From Guadua angustifolia (lineage: Eukaryota > Streptophyta > Magnoliopsida > Poales > Poaceae), in assembly GCA_036346375.1 (NCBI GenBank), contig CM070517.1:13557161-13621160 (forward strand): a stretch of DNA of 64,000 bases, in the 5' to 3' direction. The notes beneath the pieces were generated by a model. The model was given only the letters and a program-made list of their open reading frames with translations, did not search any database and was not told where the DNA came from. Shown here piece by piece: positions 1 through 12,168 of this stretch (position 1 is the stretch's first letter; every line of letters begins with the position of its first letter). The translations under genes were made by a program, and so were the position numbers.

Positions 1-665
1 AATTCGTTATAAGTCCAAATTGCATGCAACAAATTTTGTAAATTAATAAATATTAATACCTAGCCACAGTAATTTTTATGAAATTTTATAAATGAATTTA
101 TACTGTTAAAATATTTGAGGAATATCCAAACTTATGGATTTTGTAGCTCTTAAACTATACGTTCAAAAATATCGAAATAAATTTTATAAATCTTAGAAAA
201 TGCCAAACTAATTATTTGGAAGTTTTCATGAAGTTACAAATTAGTTTGATTTGTCGTATTTTTTTCGAATGTGTGTTTGTACGTTGTTTTGCGTGTTTAT
301 TTGGTTTCTTTGTCTGTTACGCATAGACGTTGAGCTGTGTGAGGACACGGATTTCGAGGATCAAGCTCCAGACCAAGACTCACAGCTTTTCGAAGGCAAG
401 TTATGCTTTGACCATGTTGCTCCTAATTTTTGAAATATACTTTGTTTTAAACTATGCATGCTAATTCAACTAAAAATGGCTTTAATTATTTTGGGTGAAT
501 TAGCTATCCAACCAAATTGTTTATGCCACCTTGATATCATTTGTATGCCATGATTCCTTGATAACTTAAGTTGGGTAAATTGAGTTGGTTGATGATATTG
601 TGCCAACACGGGTGGCTAGACCGTGAATAGTTGCTTAGCCATGCGTGTACGTGAACCATTCTATA
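1..665 (+). mobile_element. 3' part of a family-2-type gypsy LTR, truncated
   Basis: No gene is seen here. The stretch 285-430 follows the same order of landmarks as the family-2 LTRs at 10510-10640 and 18560-18770: a TTTATTTGGTTTC run, a TAGACG, a short GC-richer exon-like piece ending in a GGCAAGT, then a TTGATCATATTGATCC-like sequence. The 5' part lies outside the window. The 3' part stops near 650-665, where family-1 LTR sequence begins. The first 250 bases are AT-rich and resemble the AT-rich interior of the solo LTR at 14400-15978. Neither end of this LTR is visible, so the family assignment is an inference from shared landmarks. Confidence 0.5.
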
Positions 666-1720
666 TAGTTTTGCAGCAAGTTGTCTATCCTGACAATTGT
701 CATTTCGCGCCAAGAATTAAATTATTTGGCTCACGCTTGTGGTTAAAAGTTGGACTTTGGTTTTGATGGGGTTTTTCTGGGATTTCCCTCCTCACCTACC
801 TCTTCCACCTAACCTCATTTCTTTTTTTTTCCTCAGTTGTGGCTGAGATCATTTGGCTGGCAATTATTTTTTCCCCAACTCCTCCTGACCGCACGGCCAG
901 GCTCCTTCTCCTCTGCGCCTCCAGCCTGCCGACTCCCTCCCCTCTCCTTCTCTGGTTCGAGTGCCCCTGTATCGAGCCCTCCTCTCGCCAAATGGCTCGG
1001 CTACTCCCTGGCGCACAACTAATCCTGGCGCCTCCTCTCTGGTCGGCGGCGCCTCCTGCGTGCCTCCCCGCCAGCGATGCCCTCCCAAAGAATGGCAAAG
1101 AAGAAGAATTATTGGCAAGATCGGCAGGAGCAGCTGCAGCAGCCAGGTCGACTCCTCCCTTATGGCCGGCGCCCCTCTCCTCCTTTCCCCCCTGCCGAAC
1201 AGCAACGCCAGTAGTAGCAGCACCACCACCAGCAGCCCTTGCCTTCTTGTGGTGAGAAATCAAACAAATTGAAGTGTGGTGTTTAGTTTCCTTGTGCATG
1301 CTAGGTGCTTGATGAAATGCCTAGCTAGGTTTTCATGAGAATGAAATGATTTTTGCATGCTTGAGTTTTTGATTTGGTTGATCTTATTAATCCTAAGGTC
1401 ATATGTTGTCTGAGCACTGCGATTATGAAGTCCATATGTATATAAATATATGCATATATCCATGCATGATTTTGAGATCTCAAGACAGAGAGATTTGAAT
1501 GAATATTTGTGTTCTACAACAATATGTTGTAAGGATTGGGAGGCTCAGATGAAAAGATATTAATTTTTTGATGTTTGATTCAAGTTATTTATTTATGCGT
1601 GTGCTTTATTAGTAGAATGGAGCTTAGAAAGTGTAATAAATCTGCTAGTTTGATATGTGTGCATTTTCATACATGCTTGTGCTGTGTCCTAGAGATTCAA
1701 GTGTACATAATTAACTGCTG

Positions 1721-1723
<3 letters not shown>

Positions 1724-1753
<30 letters not shown>
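1724..1753. repeat. (TA)n microsatellite
   Basis: A run of TA dinucleotides of about 30 bases inside LTR copy A. Confidence 0.9.
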
Positions 1754-1757
<4 letters not shown>

Positions 1758-2638
1758 TCAATCCATAATGGAAGTTGGTATGTATTCTAAAACTCATGTG
1801 AGCACATAGAAGATTGACAGTGGGTCATTGAATCTTCAGACAGTTTATACCACTTGTGTGATCAATAATAAACCTTCTCCTTGTGTGTGTGAGCTGATTT
1901 AAGCTTTCATTGTTCTTTGAGAGGTCAAGTGAGTATTGATTGTATGGGATTCTGAAATGAGGCGTTAGGGTCTGATCGGCAAGCCAGATGTAGGTGATAA
2001 GGTTGGGAGGGTTACTCTTTGTACCTTGGTGGAATGATATTTCCTCATGCTCTGATGCTATTGAAATCTAGGATCAATGCATATGTTTTCGTGTTGCATC
2101 TTCCTGAGATTAAATGGCACTAGTTCTAGAGATTTCATTTATGTGGTTTGTTGTCTTAAGTTATATTATGTGTATGTGTTCTAAATTCAGGCTTTCTTTA
2201 ATCCGGGGAAGTCATGCGAACGCTAAGATTCCAAATGCCACTCCGTTTTCCATCGGTAAAAGGCAAGTGCATCCCCAAGAGCGTTATTAGGGTGTTAAAT
2301 GCTTTGTTTACGATAAGATTATGAAAATTCTAATGATGTGGTTATGTTTAATAGCATATCTAGAAGTTGTTCTTAGTATGGTGATGATGATGGATGAATG
2401 TTAGCAAATTGGTAAGTGAGTTATTCAATTCTCATTTATTGCACTGCATTACGAATTGTACGAATGAGTATGGTTATGTTGATACAAGTAATAAAGTGAT
2501 GAATGCGATTAAATGATAATGTGTGTGTTTATATGGTTGGCCGCACTTATAAACATGTCTATGGCCAATGTGGAGTTGAAATAGGATGAAACGGGTAGAT
2601 CATTCATGTCATTTGCATTTTTTGTGCATTCATTACAG

Positions 2639-2810
2639 AAGAGGCGACCCATGTTGATGTGGGCCTCTGTACTTACACGTAGTGAGTACAAAAGTCCTAC
2701 CTCGTAGTCCCATCCACGGATGGGAGCGAGTCAGTAAGAGTAGGCCCCGCCACGGGATGGTTGGGAATGAGGGTGCACACTGACGGGTGTGCACTCAGCT
2801 ATACCGGTAT
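2639..2810 (+). other. Family-1 LTR hairpin block, copy A
   Basis: Conserved block with successive inverted repeats. Hairpin I is 2669-2689, arms GTACTTAC and GTGAGTAC around loop ACGTA, one G.U pair. Hairpin II is 2709-2724, arms CCCATCC and GGATGGG. Hairpin III is an imperfect stem near 2745-2765. Hairpin IV is 2773-2794, arms GTGCACAC and GTGTGCAC, perfect. Seen directly in the sequence; an RNA function is inferred. Confidence 0.65.
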
Positions 2811-3645
2811 AGGCTAAAAGGTTGCATTGTGAGCATGAACACATAAAAGCATTGCATTGCATTGTGTGTTGCAATTGATAAATGTTAATTGATGAGAATG
2901 GAAATGACCGGTTGAGGATTGAGTCGTGGACTCATCCTGGAATGATTATTGGGGCATGACTAAGGTTTAGTTACATTTCCGAGTTGGATGTGGTAAGTGG
3001 GACAAGCTACTGCTTCTTTTACTGGATGATTTCAATTAAATAATGGTTATGTCAAGTGATGAAGTAATCGTGCTCTTACGTTTGGATCTATACGAATTCA
3101 AACTGCTTTATTTTATTTACGGAAGTCAATTAAAGAAACTGTTACTTTTTGTCTTGAGGTAGTTGTATTCTAGTTGAATTCGTTACTTTTCATACTTGAT
3201 TGCACTTTGCTGAGTCTTGGACTCATGCTTGATTGTTTTCTTGTTTTAGGTACTTTGAAGCTGGCTCGTCGGGTTGGGAGTAGTATCACGTGTACGACTT
3301 CGGTCTCCAACAATCTACTTAATTGATTCATTAAGTTGAATGTAATTAATGCGGTTGTAATGTGTTGTCCGTCGTGGAGTTTATTAAATTTGTTGGATGT
3401 GCGATTGATTAGCTAAGGACCTCCTAGAATAATATTATAACTGCTATTGTTCTTTTGTCTGCGAAGTGGATGTCCTCTGTTCTAGAGAGGTCATGCTGAA
3501 ATTTTGTAAATTTCGGTGACTTAGTTTTAAGCCGGTTTAAGAGTTTAGAGATTGCATTCAGTTTCAGTCCGTTGCCTAGAGGTGTCATTCGTTATTTAGG
3601 GTTTTTGGTAGCATCCATGGCGCGTATGGGTTCCGGGGTGTTACA

Positions 3646-6055
3646 ACTATCCAGAGGCATAACATTCAACCGCACCACCTCAGTTCAAGTGGCTATGAGG
3701 GGAAGAAGGCAGAGTGGGCACAACTAACCGAGGAGTGCATGAACTCCGGGATGGCGATGCCTTACTCCAACATATGTGAGGAGCGGGCACGCGACTAGGT
3801 ATTAGTGAGGACAAAAAAATTGCTGACGGGCAGCTCATAGTGCCAAACACCGCTATCGCACACATTGTCTCCATCATCATAAGACATCTAACTTAGCACA
3901 TTGCAGTTGACCAACGTGTTGCATTTTAGATCTAATTCGTACTCACTTCTTGTAGGAGGAGGTAAGCCAGAGAAAGAGAAGGGGACCATTCAGAGCCAAG
4001 GGTCGAAGGACATCCTATTATTTGCAATCGGGAAGCCCGACCATAAGGACCGGGTGCTTGCCACAGGGATGGGGCATACGAAGAAGTCCTACTTCCAAGA
4101 CGATGCTGCAAGTGCCAGATCAAGATATTGGGTGGCACATACGAAGCACCTCAAGGACACACTCAAGGAGCAACTGAGAGAGGAGATCAAAGAGTAGATG
4201 AGAGAGGAGATGATGGCACATGAGGAGGAGATAAGGGGGGAGATGATGGCACGTGAGGAGCACCTAAGGGTCGAGATGATGGCGATGATTTCCCAGAGTT
4301 AGAGCCGTATGCCCTCGCCTCTCGTAGAGAAGCCTGTGCTCGACCCAGCAGCTATGGTTCCAAAAGTGATAAAACCAGTCCCCAACTGAAGGTAATAATT
4401 AATTTTTCCTAGCTTAAAGCTATGAGTGTAACTCCCGCAATGTTTTTCCTTAAGTTGCGCACTTTTTACAAACGCCTGCCAAGTGCCAGCACACTACCCT
4501 AACCGAGGACGAATTTCCCATCAAGGCTGCACGCGGGGTTGCATTTCCATGTAAGGAGACCGACACTGTGCATGGTCAGCCTTTGGGGAAGGGCTACAAG
4601 AGGGTGCAGGTGGACTACGTCCACGAAGACTTCATATCACATGTGCTCGAGTCCCCCCCAATGAAGATATCACCACTCTCGGGCAAGCACGCATATCATT
4701 CATCAAGTGGCCCACGATGGGTGTCGTATTGGTCAAGGTAAAAACCCCCCGCGTCTTCTCTACTATTCCAGTAGTACTGCAACAAGTTACATATGCGCGT
4801 GCTTCATAGGTTCCTACCGTATCTGCTCTTGCTCCTACTCCTACTCCCACTACCGAGATGAGTCCTATGTAGAGTGTAGAGCTGATATGTAAAAGGACTA
4901 GTATGACAACCACTGAACCGTACGAGGCTTCGTAGACTCCTTGCAAGAAGGCAAAGCTAACAGAGGCCACAGTGGTCCTCAAACACATGAGAAGCCCCTA
5001 GCCCGACCTCGAAAACTCCTTCACAAAAAGGAAAGTCAACAAACAATACGAAGATCTCTTAGGATTTTAAGACCTACGTACATGGAAAACCCCTGATTGT
5101 ATCCAACCTATTGAATGATCTAGGCAAGTTTACTCGCATGCTCCATGGATGGTACATTGATAGGGTAAATGAGGAAGAGCGTCGAGTCTACTTCAATGTG
5201 ATGTATAGAAGGGGACATTTCCACTATGACGAGCATGGGACATTCCAAGTTAGTTTTAAGGATCTGTTCCATGTGTACCAACTGATAGCCATCGATATTT
5301 CTACTTTACGTTCTTGGACGCTGTGAGTAATGCACCATACAACATGAGTTGATGACTTTCATAAGATTTTGCATTATGCTTTCTAACGTTCAACATGAGT
5401 TGCAGGGCAATAAGGCAGCGAGCCGTGACGAATCAACACCTAGATGGGTTCGTCGACCCCGAGCTTGTGTCTGTGACCATGGCTAGGCTTCAACCGGACT
5501 TCGTTGTTGACTACATCTAAGGGATTTAAATGCTGAGTTGAAAAGGAACTTCTGTTCTATTCTCGTACCATGAGTAAGTAGTACTTTACCCTTCAATTAC
5601 TTGTACGCACTTAAACCGTCTGCGAACTTATTTCCTTGCACTGCATACTATTTAAAAAGCAACCATTGGGTTCTACTCGTCATCGTTCCGAGTGAAAACA
5701 TGGTCTACACTTTTAACTCGATCGAGAAGAGACCGATAGCCTACACGATCAAGCCTCCTTTTGAGCAGTAAATACATTACTGTAACCTAACACTTTCTAA
5801 ATTTAACTCCATTTATTTTTTTGACTCAATGACATCTCTCCAATGTATGTAAGGGGTTTCTTAGCCTACATTGATGAAGGAGGGACACATGATGATGAAA
5901 AGGGCAACAAGCTAGAGTATAAGCGCTTCAAGGTACAATTGCCAAGCATATATACGATTAATTTTTTCTGACATTTAATCTTCGTGTGTTAAATTCTTTC
6001 TCTCTTCATAGTGTCATCAATAGGATAGCAATGACCTAGGCAATTTCTACGTCAT
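3646..6055 (+). pseudogene. CACTA ORF2 (DUF8039-ULP1 protease), part 1
   Basis: Decayed second gene of a CACTA transposon, read on the + strand in broken frames. Pieces in order: a linker with charged repeats (MREEMMAHEEE-like, 4140-4300); a DUF8039-like segment at about 4530-4660 (GKGYKRVQVDYVHEDF); a helical segment before the protease at 5111-5326 (HVYQLIAIDISTLRSWTL); and a C48/ULP1 cysteine-protease segment with NHWVLLVIVPSENMVY at about 5661, whose HW is the catalytic-histidine motif. The expected catalytic-cysteine region (about 6009-6055) reads NDLGNFYV, so the cysteine is lost. In-frame stops and frameshifts are many. The left end is cut by LTR copy A and the right end by a gypsy insertion at 6056. 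The gene resumes at 12169. Confidence 0.7.
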
Positions 6056-6108
6056 TGTACATTCCCAAAATTTGAGTTTTGGAATATTTGAATTTAAAAA
6101 TGAATACC

Positions 6109-7020
6109 ATGATGCAGAATATGAATAATGTGATGAATCAGCAGAACCAAACTGCAGTTGCCCAGGCTAACCTATTGAACTAGTAGAATCAAGCTGCCGT
6201 TGCACCTCCTCAAGCTCGTCCATAGTCTAAGCTAGCTGAATTCATGAGGACTCGTGCACCTACCTTCTACAACTCTTCAGAACCATTGGAAGCAGATGAC
6301 TAGATTCGCTCCATTGAGAAAAAGCATGCAATTGCTCGGTGCATGAATTGTGAGAAGGTTCTCTATGCTGCTCATCAGTTGGAGAGCACCGCTACTGAAT
6401 GGTGGGAGAACACAGTGCTGCTCATGATGACCCTCAAACCATCACTTGGGTAGAGTTTTCAACTGCTTTTCGCCACTCCCATGTCTCAGATGGAAAAGTG
6501 GAGATGAAGAAGAATGAGTTCCAAGAGCTCAAGCAAGAAGGGATGCAAGTGAGTGAATACCTCAATAAGTTCACTCAACTCACTCGCTACGCTCTAGAAG
6601 ATGTAGCCACAGATGATGCTCGCCAGAAAAAGTTCAAGCGTGGGCTCAATCCAGGTCTAAAGGTGCAAGTCATTGGCAATAATTATGCAGATTTCTAGCA
6701 CTTGGTGGATAAAGCTATGCTTATTGAGGAATCTCATCGTGAGTTGGAAAAATCCCGTAGGAGGAAAATGATGCAGCATGGAGCTCATCAAAATTACCAG
6801 TAGAGAGCCAGGACCAACACGCAACAGCCTACTCATTTTACTCCTCCAATTGCATTCAGGACACCTACAACAGCACCTCGCCCAGCTCCTTCAGGCTATC
6901 ACAACTCCAGCAACTTCAGCAATCCACCTCGAAGGACCAATAATCCAGCTACCGGAGTCACATGTTTCAATTGCCATGAACGTGGCTGTTATGCCAACAA
7001 TTGCCCAAGAAAGCAAGCTG
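6109..7020 (+). pseudogene. gypsy gag remnant with zinc knuckle
   Basis: Capsid/nucleocapsid region of the LTR retrotransposon. Broken frames show a Q/N-rich N terminus (6109-6190), a retrotransposon gag domain (6220-6700; ATEWWENT, then EFQELKQEGMQVSEYLNKFT) and a zinc knuckle at about 6961-7010 (CFNCHERGCYANNC). The knuckle should be CX2CX4HX4C, but the histidine position is a cysteine here. Stops at about 6181, 6301 and 6698 and at least one frameshift near 6420 make it non-functional. Gag normally packages element RNA. The start is not certain because the 5' LTR-gag junction is deleted. Confidence 0.8.
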
Positions 7021-9104
7021 TGACACCAGTCCGTTTCAACCTAGGATCTACATCATCCAAGACCCCACACCAAGAGCAGGACGTGGAACGTCTTAGACTC
7101 CCAATCAAGCCACCTAAGCAGTTTTGGATTGTGGGAATTTCTAGCCAACCTCATTGTTCTAGACAACAAGTCCCTAGATGTGATCCTAGGCATGGATTGA
7201 CTCTCCAAGAACCAAGCAGTTTTGGATTGTGGGAATAGAAAGATCATGTTAACCAGTTTAGATGGAGATAAGTTAAAATTCCAAGCTGTTGCAGATCTAT
7301 CTAAAGGAATAAAAGTTTATAGCACCAAAGGGATAAGTTTGGAACATGTGCCAGTTGTCAGAGAGTTTCCTGATGTGTTTCCAGAGGAGTTGCCTAGGAT
7401 GCCACCAAATAGGGATATAGAATTCTTGATTGAGCTAGTTCCTGAAACACCACCCATCTCCAAGAGACCATACATGATGCCTGCTAATGAGTTAGCTGAA
7501 GTAAAGAGACAGATTAAAGAGCTGCAAGATCAGGGTTTCGTTAGACCAAGTTCTTCGCCATGGGGAGCACCAGTTCTCCTGGTTAAAAAGAAAGATGGAA
7601 CTTAATTAGAGAATGTGTATGGATTATCGCTCACTCAATGAGGTTACCATCAAGAATAAGTACCCTCTACCAACGATTGATGATTTGTTTGACCAGCTTC
7701 AAAGAGCAGGAGTGTTCTCAAAGATTGCCCTGAGATCAGGTTACCATCAATTGAAGATTCGTAAAGAGGATATTCCCAAAACAGCTTTTGTGTACCCGAT
7801 TAGAAAGAACTTAAGAAGCTGTTACTCAAAGAAGTGCATGAGACTTTATACTCCATTCACCCTAGAAGTACCAAGATGTATCAAGACCTTAAGGAAAGGT
7901 ATTGGTGGCCTAGCATGAAGCGTGAGATTGCAGACTATGTTACTCATTGTGATGTCTACCAGAAGGTCAAAGTAGAGCATCAGAGGCTAGCAAGATTGCT
8001 GCAACCATTGAAGATTCCAGAATGGAAGTAGAAAGAAATTGGTATGGATTTCATCACTGGACTTTCTAAGACCCAAGCAAGTCATGATTCGATTTGGGTA
8101 ATAGTAGATCGATTGACTAAGGTAGCTCACTTTATTGCAGTTAAGACTACCTATGCAGGAGATAAATTAGCAAAATTGTATATGTCAAGGATTGCTAGTC
8201 TTCATGGAGTGCCTAAAAAGATAGTCTCCGATAGAGAAATACAGTTTACCTCTCATTTTTGGTAGAGTTTGCATGAAGCTATGGGAACTCATCTCAGGTT
8301 CAATACTGCCTATCACTCTCAAACTGATGGACAGACTGAGCGCGTGAATCACATTCTTGAGGACATGTTAAGAGCTTGTGCCTTAACCTATGATGCTAAG
8401 TGTTACAAGTGTTTGCCTTATGCGGAATTTTCTTACAATAACAGTTATTAAGCTTGTCTACAAATGTCTCCTTTTGAAGCTTTATATGAAAGAAAGTGTA
8501 GAACTCCTCTCAATTGAAAAGAGACGGGAGAAAGACAATTTTTTGGCCCCGCTATACTGCAAGAAGCTGAAGAGCAAGTTTAGTTAATTCGTGACAAGTT
8601 AAAGATAGCTCAAAGCAGACAAAAGAGTTATGCAGATATTCGTTGCTGAGATTTGAGTTTCAAGCGCAATGATTATGTGTATCTTAGGGTCACCCCTCTT
8701 AAAGGAGTTAAGAAATTTCAAGTAAAAAGGAAGTTTACCCCTAGATATGTTGGGCTGTTCAATGTCTTGAAATGAAGTGGAGAGGTTGCTTATAATCTTG
8801 AGTTGCCTCAGTCCTTTGCTAGAATCCATGATGTGTTCCACGTGTCGCAGTTAAATAAGTTTCTGCGAGTGCCAGAGGAGCAGATACCATTGGAAGCCAT
8901 TGATTTGCAAGGGGATCTTACCTACAAGGAGCAACTAATGAAAATTTTGGTGTATCATGAGAAGCACGATCATCCATTTCTGCAAGGTCCAGTGAAGCAA
9001 CCTTTTAGAAGAGGAAGCTACTTGGGAGCGAGAAGAGGATCTGAAGTCCGAGTTTCCCTAACTATTCCCTAGCCAGCCTAAATCTCGAGGTCAAGATTCC
9101 ATTT
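7021..9104 (+). pseudogene. gypsy pol remnant (RT fragment, integrase, chromodomain)
   Basis: Broken polyprotein. 7222-7605: linker and N-terminal reverse transcriptase (RPSSSPWGAPVLLVKKKDGT). 7613-7790: RT fingers/palm start (MDYRSLNEVTIKNKYPLPTI). Near 7800 the reading jumps to integrase, so the catalytic YxDD part of RT and all of RNase H are deleted. 7834-8030: integrase zinc-binding region (HETLYSIH..., with CDVY where CxxC is expected). 8044-8450: integrase core with GMDFI, IVSDRE and HSQTDGQTERVN carrying the D,D,E residues. 8803-9100: C-terminal chromodomain (HDVFHVSQLNKF; ATWEREEDL after a frameshift). Protease is not recognisable. Several in-frame stops are present. Confidence 0.85.
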
Positions 9105-9115
9105 AAGGGGGGAAG
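9105..9115 (+). other. Polypurine tract of gypsy element
   Basis: AAGGGGGGAAG lies just before the 3' LTR start at 9118. It is the expected primer site for plus-strand DNA synthesis. Confidence 0.85.
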
Positions 9116-9654
9116 TTTGTAACATCCCAAAATTTGAGTTTTGGAATGTTTGAATTTAAAAATGAACCATTTACATTTTTCTGGAATTAATCGAAGCTTA
9201 ATTTGAATTTTCTAATAATAAAAAGATTTAATTTGATTAATCTATTTATCAAACAAAAGATTTCATTGTGTTCCAAGGAATTTTTCTGTATTTTTGTGGA
9301 TTTTTTTGAATTTATTTGCTATTTATTTGAATTTATTTGGATTTATTTGAATTTCTACAGTTTTCTTAACTAGAAAATGTTTTTTCAAATTTTGCCATGG
9401 GCCGAATCTTCTACCGGCCTAGTTTCTATTCCCCCATCAGCCATCCTTGTTTGGCCCATTTCTCCGTGCGCCCTGGCCCACGTCACTCACTCGGCCTGCT
9501 CTGCTAGCCTAGCCAGCCCGTGTCACGTGCATCATTGGATTTGCGCCTCGTGGACGTCCCGGATCACTCCACATTGCCCCGCGCTGCCGACCAAAACCCT
9601 AACCCTAACTACCGTCGTTTTTGGAGTCTATACTGCGCACGCCTCCCAAGGCCC

Positions 9655-9663
9655 CTATTTAAG
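9655..9663 (+). promoter_or_regulatory. TATA-like element of family-2 LTR
   Basis: CTATTTAAG precedes the GC-rich leader in the 3' LTR. Its position matches the TATA boxes of the other LTRs at 13600 and 57598. Promoter use is inferred. Confidence 0.4.
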
Positions 9664-11301
9664 CCGCCGCACCCCTCCTGAGATTCGACGTCTTCCACTA
9701 CACCCATTGCCCTCTTCACCGTCACTCAATAGTCTGTCGGTGGTCCTCGCGCCCTCGTAGAAGTTTCTTCGCCACCCGAGCCTTTCTCCTCCGTTGATCC
9801 GCCGCTCTAGTGCATCTCCACCACTACTGTTTGCTTCATCGGGATCTCCACGTTGTCTTCTTCCCAATCCACCAAATCCCGTGCCCGATCTAGTCAAGTT
9901 CCGCTGGTTGTCTCGCCTTCTTCCTCACGTCTGGTGCGCTCGCGCCGCTGCCTCGCCGTTGACCTTCTCCCCTGATCCTTGGTCGTCCGATCGCCAAAGG
10001 ACGCTCTAGATCTTCCTCTATCATGGCCTCGTGTCGCTGCCATCTAATCCGGCTGTGCTGTTGAAGGCGTGACACATGCCCCACCACATTAGTGCTTGCG
10101 TGTGCACTCTGGCCAAGACCAGCGCCACCGCCACCTCATTACCCCTCACAACCCTAGCCTATTCTCAGCAGACTCACCCACCATGGATCAGATTGTGGTC
10201 AGGACTCACCATAGACCATGGGTCCCACCTATAAGTCAAATAGAATTTTTGGATTTATTTTTATTTCAGGAAATTAATTGTTGATGTCAGCATTGCATCA
10301 AAAATTGATTTTCTAATAGAAAAATAAATCAAGAAATTCGGTTTTTCTCTTTTTTAGTCATTTTCTCTGAATTTAATCTTTTGGAGGCTTGTTCTCTTTC
10401 ATACGAACTCTGATTGAGACGATTCAAATTTTTAATTTTTTCTAAAATCGAGCTCTATCTTCCAAAACTATTTATTTTCAATTTTGAACTTGTTTGAGCC
10501 TCTGTTTGGTATTTATTTGGTTTCATTGCTTTCTTTTCCGGTAGACGCTAATTCCAAGGAAGCGAACAAAGACTTCAAAGACTAAGGATCAGCACTAGAC
10601 CAGCAAGGCAAGTCGTAATCTTTGATCATATTGATCCTATGTTTACAAAGTAATTTGCTTTATACAATTGCATGGTATTTGTGTATCAATGCTTAATTTA
10701 TGGGATTAGGTATTCACCTGGTTGACATTACACCACCTTCATCTTTGGAATGCCATTTATCCATTGTTAGCCACTAGATAGGTCATTACTAGTTGGTCAT
10801 AATCATATTACCAACAATGGGTTATTGTAGCTATGCTTAGACCTGCTTAGTTGTATGAGGGGATTCATATCACATGTGAATTAATGTTAATCTTGACTTA
10901 ATGACGCATTGAATAGTGGCCGTTAGCCACTATTGTAAAATTTCTTGCACAATGGCAGGGTATGCCACTAGTCGTGTTTGAACAAAATGTTTTCCCTCAG
11001 GCAAGTGATCATGCAGTAAAGGGGGTGCTTTCTAGCACATTGGGATGTGGCTATCTTGCCTGAGACAAATTAAGGACTTAATCTTGTGCTCCATTGAACT
11101 GGGCCTAACTGTGCAACCACAAGTCTGGTATGGGACAGACCTAACTGATTAATTGGCAATGTCTAGTCTTGAGTGCTGCCAATTGGTTGTGTGGGTTCTA
11201 GGATGGACGGGTAGATTCACATAGCTCAAGAGGGGGCCCCAAGGGGCGAAACCACAGAGAGCAGTACCGAGTCTAGACATGCATTGTAAAGGCTTTGTTG
11301 T

Positions 11302-11450
11302 GATCTTTCTGCCGATACACCAAAGGAAGTGTGTACATAGCGCTCGGCAAGAAGAGTTGATTATGTCTTGTGGGTAAAGCTGTACAACCTCTGCAGAGTG
11401 TAAAACTATTCGAATAACCATGTCCGCGGTCACGGACAAGCCCGGGAATT
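11302..11450 (+). other. Family-2 LTR structured block, copy 1
   Basis: Conserved with 19535-19670. A long stem can form between CTTTCTGCCGA (11305-11315) and TCGGCAAGAAG (11344-11354), with one G.U pair and one mismatch, around the shared ACACCAAAGGAAGTGTGT (11317-11334). Downstream are the shared TGGGTAAAGCTGTACA and CTCTGCAGAG, then a GTCCG/CGGAC hairpin near 11425-11440. Direct observation; function unknown. Confidence 0.5.
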
Positions 11451-12168
11451 TCACACGAGGTATAGAGTGTTTTCATGAATGTGGAAATGTGGAATTGTTG
11501 GGATGTGAACGAGGAGTTCATTGTTATTTTGTTGTATAAAGTTATACTGTTGAATTTAGTGGTTTGATACTTGTTTTGAATTGTATAGGGTAATTCCTCG
11601 CCATTCTGTTCATGTTGTCTACCATTGATTTACCAATTATTTACTATCCTTTTTCATCAATATGCTTTCAATCTATTTACTGTATTTTAATTCAAGTTAT
11701 TGCTTTCTACAAATGAACCATATAACTATCCTTTGTCAAGCCTGCATGAATATATTGCATTATTTTCCTATAGCCTGCCAAGTACTTTTTGTACTTACGA
11801 CTTTATGCTTTTGTTAATGTGTTGCTGAGGAAGGACTAGGAAATAACGAATATCATGAGGAGAAATATTATGAACACTATGTGGACTAGGAACGCGTTTC
11901 CCCAGACGATTACTTGTGGCATGTCGAATGGCCCAAGTTATTTATTTCCACTGCAACAGTTTTATTTGCTTCTTAAGCACATAAGACATAATTGTATGAA
12001 CCTTGACCATAAGGTCATTTGCTTTAAATAATAATAATTTGCTTCTTCTTTGTTAATTCGTTGTATGGAATGATATTTCATATGTGTTGCTACTGTGTTC
12101 ACTAGCGTGATCCTGGACTGGTGCAATATACACAGAGGGTTTTAAATTTGCAAATCTGGGTCCCGACA

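Larger units (their letters stand above)
666..3645 (+). mobile_element. Family-1 LTR copy A, 5'-truncated
   Basis: From 666 (TAGTTTTGCAGC) the sequence runs parallel to the LTR at 57257-60040, starting about 180 bp into that LTR, so the 5' terminus is missing. It has the CT/GC-rich leader (840-1255), the hairpin block (2639-2810), the GGTACTTTGAAGCTGGC stretch near 3250 and the 3' end GGGGTGTTACA at 3645. Sequence after 3645 is CACTA coding material. No PBS or interior follows. This is a solo or truncated LTR in + orientation. Long ORFs on both strands at 796-1299 are by-products of the GC-rich leader. Confidence 0.75.
6056..12168 (+). mobile_element. Ty3/gypsy chromovirus, 5'-deleted, nested in CACTA
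   Basis: The left edge starts TGTACATTCCCAAAATTTGAG-like, matching the start of the 3' LTR at 9118, but only about 50 bp of the 5' LTR remain before gag sequence. The right edge is the 3' LTR ending CCCGACA at 12168. Flanking pentamers are GTCAT (6051-6055) and ATCAT (12169-12173), a 4/5 match expected for an aged target-site duplication. The CACTA ORF2 reading resumes after the right edge. Interior: decayed gag and pol with a C-terminal chromodomain, polypurine tract, 3' LTR. Gene order and chromodomain fit the Tekay/Del branch of chromoviruses; the lineage name is an inference. Confidence 0.85.
9118..12168 (+). mobile_element. Family-2 3' LTR (3.05 kb)
   Basis: Begins TGTAACATCCC directly after the polypurine tract and ends CCCGACA. 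It holds an AT-rich 5' part (9118-9370), a GC-rich promoter/leader region (9400-10200), a second exon-like piece with GGCAAGT (10545-10615), and a 3' part with a structured block around 11300-11450. A TATA-like CTATTTAAG sits at 9655-9663. Two telomere-like CCCTAA units occur at 9595-9609, a motif common in plant promoters. Long ORFs at 9377-9760 and 9655-10087 come from the GC-rich leader and have no recognisable product. Confidence 0.8.

Noticed and set aside
796..1299. 167-codon minus ORF and overlapping plus ORFs
   Set aside because: Leader of LTR copy A. No motif, and composition explains the open frames.
9595..9609. Telomere repeat, possible interstitial telomere
   Set aside because: Only two CCCTAA units, within an LTR promoter region; telo-box-like motifs of this size are common in plant promoters.
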